Below are positions 1 to 4,969 of a stretch of DNA of 6,820 nt, piece by piece. The notes beneath the pieces were generated by a model. It did no database searches, was not told the DNA's origin, and saw only the letters and a list, made by a program, of their open reading frames with translations. This DNA is from Desulfatirhabdium sp964549995. Lineage in GTDB: Bacteria; Desulfobacterota; Desulfobacteria; Desulfobacterales; Desulfatirhabdiaceae. The stretch is taken from assembly GCA_964549995.1 (NCBI GenBank), contig CAZJXF010000166.1, forward strand, positions 1 to 6,820. The letters run 5' to 3'. Position numbers and translations under genes: made by a program. The stretch's first letter is position 1, and every line of letters begins with the position of its first letter.

Positions 1-33
1 TCGGATACTTGTTTGAAGCCGCCGGAGATCGTT

Positions 34-127
34 GGGCCGGGCATGCTCATCCAAGCTATATCTGTTCGAATAACAAGATATCGCATTCCAATGACTCATC
101 GTTGAAGTCTGGCCACATGCCCGGCCC
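34..127. repeat. 12-bp inverted repeat enclosing a smaller hairpin
   Basis: GGGCCGGGCATG at 34-45 is the exact reverse complement of CATGCCCGGCCC at 116-127, with a 70-bp spacer. Inside the spacer a second dyad sits at 58-81: ATATCTGTT, a five-base loop, then AAC, one bulged A and AGATAT. The nested arrangement could fold as a long stem with an internal hairpin in RNA, or be the remains of a small repeat element. There is no clear T tract beside it, so it is not an obvious intrinsic terminator. Nothing else supportable is seen in positions 1-162; the short open frames there have no recognisable product. Confidence 0.5.
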
Positions 128-162
128 TTACGAGCTCGGGCGGCTGAGTTTATCCGATGCAA

Positions 163-227
163 CGAAAAAGGCGTGTCTCCCCCCATGCGACTCGGATGAA
201 ACTTGTTGACTTTTTGCGAGACCATCA
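163..227 (+). repeat. 65-bp repeat, copy A (inverted partner at 2541-2605)
   Basis: This segment, read on the plus strand, aligns without gaps to the minus strand of 2541-2605, with 58 of 65 positions identical by hand alignment. The best conserved parts are CCCCCATGCGACTCGGATG and GACTTTTTGCGAGACCATCA. It contains an operator-like near-palindrome at 184-198 (CAT.CGA.TCG.ATG around a central C). Its inner end is the TCA at 225-227, which read on the minus strand is the TGA stop of cbiA, so the repeat supplies the stop codon. A dispersed intergenic repeat family or the end of a small mobile cassette are both possible. No transposase is visible. Confidence 0.8.
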
Positions 228-1595
228 ATGGTTGCCGGTTCGGTAGTTGAATGCGCTTGCCGTAAACCGTCGTGCCGTATCCGGATGGCTGGCAAAAAGA
301 AGATGGATATAGCTGCCCAGGGTGTTACGAACGAGATACCCTTCCGTTCGCTGCACCGATCCGCTGCGGTCCGCAATCCGGTATGCCCGCAAGGCATCGG
401 GCTCTTCCATCAGCTCGGAATAATGAAATTCGTGACCCCGGATCACGTCTCCCGGTTTGCCGATGCAGGCATCTTCCATCAGATGAACTTCCCGATAGCC
501 CAGGGCCTTGAGTCGGCCCAGCATCCGAACCGAGGCCGAAAAACAGCCGCACATCGGGTGTGTCCTGCCCTTCAGATCGACGATTTCCCGACACAGATAC
601 ATGAAGCCGCCGCATTCGGCATATATGGGCATGCCGGAAAAACTCGCCCGCCGAATGGCTTCCCGCATCCGTTCGTTTTGCGAAAGCCGTTCCCCATACA
701 TCTCGGGATATCCGCCGCCGAGATAGATGCCGCAGGTGCCCTCCGGAAGGGCATCGCCTGCCAGTGGAGAAAAAAACGCGAGTTCCGCTCCTCCTGCCTC
801 CAGCAGCTCGAGGTTGTCGGGATAATAGAAGCAGAAGGCTTCATCCCGCGCGACGGCGATTCGTACACGCTCTTCGGCCCATTCCGGGATGGGATCGATC
901 GCTTCCATCGGCATTGTGGGAAGGCGATCGAGAAGCCTGTCGATGTCGATCGCAGCTTCGATCGTATCCGCCAGCCGATCGAGCTGGTCTATCTGAGGGC
1001 CGAATTCGTCGGCGGTCAGCAGGCCCAAATGCCTTTCCGGAATCCCGAGTCCATCCGAGCGAAGCAGACCGCCGATGCAGGGCATGCATCCGGCGGAATC
1101 GAGCGCTTCCCGAAGATAGGTGAGATGCCGCTCGCTTCCGAGGTGGTTGAACAACACTCCGACAAAGGAAACGGCCGGATCGAACCGCTCGAATCCCAGA
1201 ACCAGGGCTGCCGCACTTCGGGCCATGTGCCGGGCGTCCGCAACCAGGAGCACCGGAATGCCGAGCCACTTGGCGATCTGAGCCGTGGAGCCGTCCTCCG
1301 TCTTTCCGTCGTAGCCGTCGTAGAGTCCCATCACTCCTTCCACAACGACGATGTCTGCGCTCGCGGCCCTGCGGAAGAACCGCTCCCGATTCGCCCGACG
1401 ATCCAGCATCCAGCCGTCCAGATTGATGGAAGGTCTTCCCAGGATGCGGCCATGGTGTCCGGGATCGATGAAATCCGGGCCGACCTTGAATCCCGCCACG
1501 GAAAGCCCCCTGCGTTTGAGGCAAGCCATCAAGCCCAGGGTGACGGTGGTCTTGCCGACACCGCTGTGAACACCTGCCACACAGATCGCCTTAAT
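225..1595 (-). CDS. cbiA: Cobyrinate a,c-diamide synthase (CbiA/CobB family)
   Basis: The enzyme uses ATP and glutamine to amidate the a and c side chains of cobyrinate (or hydrogenobyrinate) in the cytoplasm, in corrin ring synthesis. Numbered from the proposed ATT start (456 aa), the N-terminal synthetase domain has the P-loop GVHSGVGKTT (8-17), then GPDFIDPGHH, VVEGVMGLYDGYDG and the PERHLGLL motif. The C-terminal glutaminase-like domain has GGGYPEMY, the nucleophile in AECGGFMYL (Cys328) and a histidine in SYIHLLF (His431); the family more often has HLHF there. Length is normal for CbiA. The start was chosen because ATT at 1593-1595 lies five bases after a strong GGGAGGT (1601-1607), restores the usual MKAI-like N-terminus and overlaps the btuF stop. 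The GTG at 1580 would begin almost at the P-loop and is about 20 bases from that site. The gene is last in a B12-riboswitch operon. The sequence alone does not separate CbiA from the nickel-sirohydrochlorin amidase CfbB, but the context favours CbiA. Confidence 0.93.
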   Translation of the reverse strand: MKAICVAGVHSGVGKTTVTLGLMACLKRRGLSVAGFKVGPDFIDPGHHGRILGRPSINLDGWMLDRRANRERFFRRAASADIVVVEGVMGLYDGYDGKTEDGSTAQIAKWLGIPVLLVADARHMARSAAALVLGFERFDPAVSFVGVLFNHLGSERHLTYLREALDSAGCMPCIGGLLRSDGLGIPERHLGLLTADEFGPQIDQLDRLADTIEAAIDIDRLLDRLPTMPMEAIDPIPEWAEERVRIAVARDEAFCFYYPDNLELLEAGGAELAFFSPLAGDALPEGTCGIYLGGGYPEMYGERLSQNERMREAIRRASFSGMPIYAECGGFMYLCREIVDLKGRTHPMCGCFSASVRMLGRLKALGYREVHLMEDACIGKPGDVIRGHEFHYSELMEEPDALRAYRIADRSGSVQRTEGYLVRNTLGSYIHLLFASHPDTARRFTASAFNYRTGNH

Positions 1596-2541
1596 GGAGC
1601 ACCTCCCACATCGGAAGATCGAAGGTGTCGAACCGCTCGGGGTAGAGGATTCTCCCGATGGTGAGCATCCCGATCAGAAGCCGCGGCCCGGGACGGGAGA
1701 CGAGCATTTCGTCCACGAGGTGGATCCGTCCCGCTTTCACGGCGGCGATGACGTTGAATCCGGGCTCGTTTCGGATCGTATCGACGGTGACCGCATTCAT
1801 CACGCCGATTTGCGCCAGAAAGACATCGATCTGATCGGCCTTTGCGAGAATCCGCTCCTTGCCGTAGTAGGCGATCTGGCTTTCCTTCACCACCTCGGCA
1901 TCGGGCGCCACATGGATGCCGCCTACCGTTTCGAGCAGGAAGATCGGCATGGAGTTGGGCGAAAATGTCTTCATCCGGTCATGAATGGCTTCGAAATACA
2001 CCCGCTTTCGGTTGGGAATGTCGGCAGCCGCCTTTCGGAACCGTTCCACCTGACCGAAAAAATAGGTCGTCAGGGATTCAACTTCCCGCACTTTTCCGGT
2101 CAGCAGGCCCAGCAGTTTCCAGTATTGCCGAAGTTCATCGGGAGTGGTCGGCTGAAGCGACACGACGGTGATGCCCGCCTTTTCGAGGCCGCCGATCAGT
2201 CTGCCGTAGCCCCGGTCGATCATGGGCCGGATCAGCACCAGGTCCGGCTTTGCCGCCAGAAATTTTTCGAGGTCGTCGTGATAGGAAAAAATCGGTTTTC
2301 GGGTGGCTTCCGGCGGGAAAGCCTCGTTCGGAGACACCCCGATGATCTGATCTGCGCATCCGATGGCGAAAAGGTTTTCCGTGTGGGCCCCATAAAGCGA
2401 TATGATCCGCTGAAAGGGCCGGGAGATGGTGATCCGCCGGCCGGAATCGTCGGTAGCCGTGACGGGGTAGACCGTGTCGGCGGCAGCCGCGGATGCCTGC
2501 ATGGTGTAGAGCCAGGATAAGAAGATGAGCAGGAGGATCAT
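1591..2541 (-). CDS. btuF: Corrinoid ABC transporter substrate-binding protein (BtuF-like)
   Basis: This is a periplasmic-binding-protein family member (BtuF/FepB type, PF01497 fold) expected to capture a corrinoid in the periplasm and deliver it to the BtuC-like permease. From the ATG at 2541 it is 316 aa: a hydrophobic signal segment (MILLLIFLSW, then a small-residue stretch around ASAAAA, cleavage near residue 20), the N-lobe opening DDSGRRITISRPFQRIISL, and further family features such as AKPDLVLIRP and the C-lobe segment KAGRIHLVDE. The signal lacks the usual basic n-region. Longer readings from ATG 2583 or GTG 2622 are open, but they run through the 65-bp repeat and have no better ribosome binding site, so the true N-terminus is uncertain. 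Siderophore or haem binding is possible from the fold alone; the B12 riboswitch and cbiA make a corrinoid the best guess. Confidence 0.85.
   Translation of the reverse strand: MILLLIFLSWLYTMQASAAAADTVYPVTATDDSGRRITISRPFQRIISLYGAHTENLFAIGCADQIIGVSPNEAFPPEATRKPIFSYHDDLEKFLAAKPDLVLIRPMIDRGYGRLIGGLEKAGITVVSLQPTTPDELRQYWKLLGLLTGKVREVESLTTYFFGQVERFRKAAADIPNRKRVYFEAIHDRMKTFSPNSMPIFLLETVGGIHVAPDAEVVKESQIAYYGKERILAKADQIDVFLAQIGVMNAVTVDTIRNEPGFNVIAAVKAGRIHLVDEMLVSRPGPRLLIGMLTIGRILYPERFDTFDLPMWEVLH
1601..1607 (-). promoter_or_regulatory. Strong ribosome binding site deciding the cbiA start
   Basis: The minus strand reads GGGAGGT here, followed by GCTCC and then ATT. It lies within the last codons of btuF. 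No ATG, GTG or TTG stands at proper spacing in the cbiA frame, so this site supports ATT initiation at 1595, probably coupled to termination of btuF. Confidence 0.7.
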
Positions 2542-2605
2542 GATGGTCTCGCAAAAAGTCCAAAAGTCACATCCGAGTCGCATGGGGGAAGAGACGCCGT
2601 TTTCG
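2541..2605 (-). repeat. 65-bp repeat, copy B (inverted partner at 163-227)
   Basis: The minus strand of this segment matches the plus strand of 163-227 at 58 of 65 positions without gaps. It fills the gap between the btuD stop (2607-2609) and the proposed btuF start, whose A is the last base of the repeat. The near-palindrome CAT.CGA.TCG.ATG is at 2570-2584. All other junctions in this operon overlap, so this gap looks like an insertion. The repeat may supply the weak translation start region of btuF. Confidence 0.8.
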
Positions 2606-2606
2606 C

Positions 2607-3401
2607 TCAGTCGGGCAAGCACCGGTCGAAGGCGACCCGAAACCCTTGGGGCGTTCGGTCGATGGTTGCCCGAACGCGAAACACGTCCGCCAAAAGCTCC
2701 GGCGTCAACACATCGGCGGTGTCGCCGAAAGCGATCACCTTCCCCTGTCGCAGCACGATCAAGGCATCACAGTACATGGCAGCCAGAGCGATATCCTGGA
2801 TGGCTGCGATGACCGTCCTTCCCCCTTCTTCCACCCGCGCCCGGACCCGGTTCATCAGGTGGATGCACTGATGGATGTCGAGGTTGCTGGTGGCCTCATC
2901 GAGAAGCAGCACCGGCGTATCCTGGGCAAGCGCCCGGGCAAACACCACCCGTTGCCGCTCGCCGCCGCTCAGGTCTGTTACCGGTCGTTCCGCAAACGTG
3001 TCCAGGCCGGTCTCGACGAGAATCCGCTCCACGAATTCCCTTTCTTCGGCATCCATGCCGCCGAACCGTGACGCATAGGGGTATCGTCCCATCGAGACGA
3101 TGTCGCGGACGCTGAATGGAAAGCGGATGTCGAAGCTCTGGGGAACCAGAGCGATGGTCTTGGCCAGCTCCTTGCGGGGGATCGACGCCAAATCCCGGTT
3201 GTCGAACCGGATGGTACCGGATTGCGGCCTTCGGTGTCGGACCAAGAGATCGAGAAGCGTGGTCTTGCCGCTTCCGTTCGGGCCCAGCACACCGTACCAC
3301 CTGCCGGACTCGATGACGAAGTCGATCCCATCGATGGCCGGTCGTCGTCCATGATGAAACCGTACCGCCGCAAGCTCGAAAAGAGGCTTTCCCGCGCTCA
3401 T
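2607..3401 (-). CDS. btuD: Corrinoid ABC transporter ATP-binding protein (BtuD/FecE-like)
   Basis: This is the cytoplasmic ATPase that drives corrinoid import together with the permease just upstream. The 264-aa protein has Walker A GPNGSGKTT (40-48), Q-loop Q88 in LVPQSF, signature LSGGERQ (144-150), Walker B VLLLDEA with catalytic Glu169, and D-loop SNLD (172-175). The position of the switch (H-loop) histidine, normally HD after the last core strand, reads AAIQDIALAA, so residue 202 is Gln (CAG at 2796-2798 on the minus strand). The rest of the core is intact. The ATG at 3401 was chosen because it overlaps the permease stop as ATGA, the usual coupled arrangement; an in-frame start at 3452 would overlap the permease by 55 bases. 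Length is normal for this subfamily. Confidence 0.92.
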   Translation of the reverse strand: MSAGKPLFELAAVRFHHGRRPAIDGIDFVIESGRWYGVLGPNGSGKTTLLDLLVRHRRPQSGTIRFDNRDLASIPRKELAKTIALVPQSFDIRFPFSVRDIVSMGRYPYASRFGGMDAEEREFVERILVETGLDTFAERPVTDLSGGERQRVVFARALAQDTPVLLLDEATSNLDIHQCIHLMNRVRARVEEGGRTVIAAIQDIALAAMYCDALIVLRQGKVIAFGDTADVLTPELLADVFRVRATIDRTPQGFRVAFDRCLPD

Positions 3402-4450
3402 CCCCCGCTCCAGGCCGAGGCCCCCATGCGCTTTTGTTTCAACACATAGCAAAAGAACGGTCCGCCGGTCAGTGCCGTCACGACACCGATCGGGATTTCT
3501 TTTGGAAGGATGGCCCGGGTGACCGTGTCCGCCCCCAGAAGTGCAATTGCGCCCGTCAGCAGCGACAGGGGGATGAGTCTTCGATGATCGGGGCCGAAGA
3601 GACTGCGCACGATATGCGGCACCAGAAGCCCCACAAACCCGATGATGCCGGACACCGACACGCAGACGGCAGCCACGAGCGATGCAGCCACCATCGAAAC
3701 GGCGATGACCCGCTGGGGATGCACCCCGAGAGAAGCGGCGGTGCGCTCTCCCAATACCAGCAGATTGATGTCGCGGGAAAAGCGCATCAGCACCAGAAAT
3801 CCGAGAATCACGACGAGGAGGGTCACGCCGGTGTCATACCAGGTTCTGGAAGCAAAACTTCCCATCAACCAGAAGATGATAAGCGATACCTGCTCATCCG
3901 CGATGTATTTCAGGAAACTGATTCCTGCCGACAGAATGGCCGCCGTGATGATGCCTGCCAGAATCAGGTTCGTCGAGGAGAAGCCGCCGGTGGTCGAAGC
4001 CAGATACAGGACGAAGACGAGGGTGAGCATCGCTCCCAGAAAGGCGCACACCGAAATTCCGACGGCGTTCAGCTTCAGCAGAAAGGCGACGGAAGCACCG
4101 AAGGCCGCTCCGGCCGAAACGCCGAGGGTGTAGGGATCGGCCAGCGGATTGAGCAAAATCCCCTGAAACACGGCTCCGGAAATGGAAAGCCCGCCTCCGA
4201 CGATGGCGGCACACAGAATGCGGGGCAGCCGGACATCCCGGATGACGACGGGCAACACCTTGTCGAGGTGGCCGGTCAGATCGGGCATGCCGGGAACGAC
4301 CGAAATCAGGATGCGTGCGACATCGCCCATGGAAACCGAAAGAAATCCCATCCCTGTTGCCGCAAGGATCAGCAACAAGAGGGCTGCGCCGAGAATGCCC
4401 ATCCAGGGCCAGAACGGCAATTTGCTGTGGATGCTTTCGGTGGCGTGCAT
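3398..4450 (-). CDS. btuC: Corrinoid ABC transporter permease (BtuC/FecCD family)
   Basis: This inner-membrane permease of the BtuC/FecCD/FhuB family is expected to form a dimer that carries the corrinoid across the membrane. The 350-aa protein is strongly hydrophobic, with about ten likely membrane segments. Family landmarks are RLPRIL (74-79), the GAVFQGILLNPLADPYTLG block (92-110), GFVGLLVPHIVR (271-282, the loop that contacts the ATPase), the GPDHRRLIPLS segment, and EIPIGVVTALTGGPFF (318-333) near the C-terminus. The ATG at 4450 was chosen because the upstream GTG at 4489 lies inside the terminator hairpin of the riboswitch and could not serve as a normal start. It is the first gene after the riboswitch and overlaps btuD by ATGA. 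Confidence 0.93.
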   Translation of the reverse strand: MHATESIHSKLPFWPWMGILGAALLLLILAATGMGFLSVSMGDVARILISVVPGMPDLTGHLDKVLPVVIRDVRLPRILCAAIVGGGLSISGAVFQGILLNPLADPYTLGVSAGAAFGASVAFLLKLNAVGISVCAFLGAMLTLVFVLYLASTTGGFSSTNLILAGIITAAILSAGISFLKYIADEQVSLIIFWLMGSFASRTWYDTGVTLLVVILGFLVLMRFSRDINLLVLGERTAASLGVHPQRVIAVSMVAASLVAAVCVSVSGIIGFVGLLVPHIVRSLFGPDHRRLIPLSLLTGAIALLGADTVTRAILPKEIPIGVVTALTGGPFFCYVLKQKRMGASAWSGG

Positions 4451-4471
4451 GATGGTTCCGTCGGGCTCGGG

Positions 4472-4515
4472 AATAAAAAAGCCCTTCACATTCCCAATGG
4501 AATCTGAAGGGCTTT
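4472..4515 (-). terminator. Intrinsic terminator of the cobalamin riboswitch
   Basis: On the minus strand, AAAGCCCTTCAGATTCC (4515-4499) pairs with GGAATGTGAAGGGCTTT (4494-4478) around an ATTG loop. One G-G mismatch interrupts an otherwise perfect 17-bp stem, which runs directly into TTTTTTATT. It lies between the aptamer and the permease ATG, where a B12-responsive attenuator is expected. The plus strand has no comparable T tract, so the signal points leftward. A possible antiterminator is GACGGGC just upstream, which could pair with GCCCTTC of the 5' arm at six of seven positions. That pairing is weak inference. Confidence 0.88.
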
Positions 4516-4551
4516 CCCCGGTTTACAGGCCCGTCTGGTTTCGAATAGGGT

Positions 4552-4582
4552 GTGGCTTCGTCCGTGACCAGGGACGAACCAC
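4552..4582 (-). promoter_or_regulatory. P13-like hairpin in the riboswitch expression platform
   Basis: The minus strand folds as GTGGTTCGTCC, a loop CTGGTCAC, then GGACGAAGCCAC, with one bulged base. Its position just 3' of the aptamer fits the P13 hairpin of cobalamin riboswitches, whose loop kisses L5. The loop contains GGTC (4569-4566), complementary to GACC in the likely L5 (4705-4702). Only four pairs are seen, so the kissing contact is tentative. Confidence 0.55.
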
Positions 4583-4591
4583 GATGTTCCA

Positions 4592-4760
4592 CATGTCCGG
4601 CAGGTCTTCTGGCTCTCAGATCGTTCTACTTTCCGCGTCTTCCCATCACGCTCCGGCATGACAGTGACATGATGCGGATTTCGTCCCTGACAACAGCGGC
4701 GGGTCCGCTCCCGATTTTGACGGGATTCCCTCTTCGGCTCGGATCGAGCACCTGGACATG
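4592..4760 (-). ncRNA. Cobalamin (B12) riboswitch aptamer
   Basis: On the minus strand, P1 is formed by CATGTCC (4760-4754) and GGACATG (4598-4592). The conserved core appears in order: AGGTGC, AAGAGGGAATCCCGTCAAAA, ATCGGGAGCGGACCCGCCGCTGT split by L5, CACTG, GATGGGAAG and the B12 box AGCCAGAAGACCTGCC (4614-4599). This is the standard order of the Cobalamin family. It binds adenosylcobalamin or a related corrinoid and acts in cis on the following transporter and cbiA genes through the terminator at 4472-4515. Which corrinoid form it prefers cannot be told from this reading. Confidence 0.95.
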
Positions 4761-4770
4761 ATCGCTTTGG

Positions 4771-4800
4771 AGATTACTGGATGAATCGATGGGAAGTCAA
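4771..4800 (-). promoter_or_regulatory. Sigma70-type promoter of the btu-cbiA operon
   Basis: The minus strand has a -35 box TTGACT (4800-4795) and a -10 box TAATCT (4776-4771) separated by 18 bases. The predicted start near 4764 falls only a few bases before P1 of the riboswitch, so the leader would begin almost exactly at the aptamer. That agreement raises confidence. Confidence 0.7.
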
Positions 4801-4893
4801 CATCAAATTCAGAACCACAAATTCGAAATCGCGATCCGATCCTGACCATCTTTTCCTTGATCATCCGCATGAAACAGGGTACTGATCGCAATC

Positions 4894-4956
4894 TTCTAAC
4901 TTCTAACTTCTAACTTCTGACTCCTGACTTCTGACTTCTGACTTCTGACTCCTGTT
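4894..4956 (+). repeat. Tandem heptamer repeat, nine units
   Basis: Eight contiguous 7-bp units are seen: three TTCTAAC, one TTCTGAC, one TCCTGAC and three TTCTGAC, then a degenerate ninth, TCCTGTT. The run ends 13 bases before the MFS start codon. The variants form blocks, which suggests expansion by slippage or unit duplication. It sits in the divergent intergenic region (4801-4969) between the btu promoter and the MFS gene. I find no other convincing site there, and no good plus-strand promoter. Confidence 0.92.
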
Positions 4957-4969
4957 CCTTTCCATAATA

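Noticed and set aside
1..18. Possible third, partial copy of the 65-bp repeat (TCGGAT.ACTTGTT)
   Set aside because: Only about 13 matching bases with a 3-base gap; too short to distinguish from chance, and the window ends there.
31..131. Integron attC-like site suggested by GTTGGGC beside an inverted repeat
   Set aside because: The partner core RYYYAAC is absent on the other arm, and there is no integrase.
9..209. 66-aa plus-strand frame at the left edge
   Set aside because: No recognisable product, crosses the inverted repeat and repeat copy A, no ribosome binding site.
228..1664. Long plus-strand open frame opposite cbiA
   Set aside because: It is antisense to a well-supported gene, its translation has no family features and is rich in residues typical of shadow frames of GC-rich genes.
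1594..2520. Long plus-strand open frame opposite btuF
   Set aside because: Shadow of the binding-protein gene; no domain or plausible start region.
1591..4450. Iron-siderophore or haem transporter
   Set aside because: The protein families alone allow it, but the B12 riboswitch and cbiA in the same operon point to a corrinoid.
3434..4507. Long plus-strand open frame opposite the permease
   Set aside because: Very hydrophilic, low-complexity-like translation, as expected from the antisense of a membrane protein gene; it also crosses the terminator.
4646..4891. 81-aa minus-strand frame over the riboswitch
   Set aside because: It covers the promoter and aptamer; the RNA elements explain the sequence.
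4894..4956. CRISPR array
   Set aside because: Seven-base units directly abut with no spacers.
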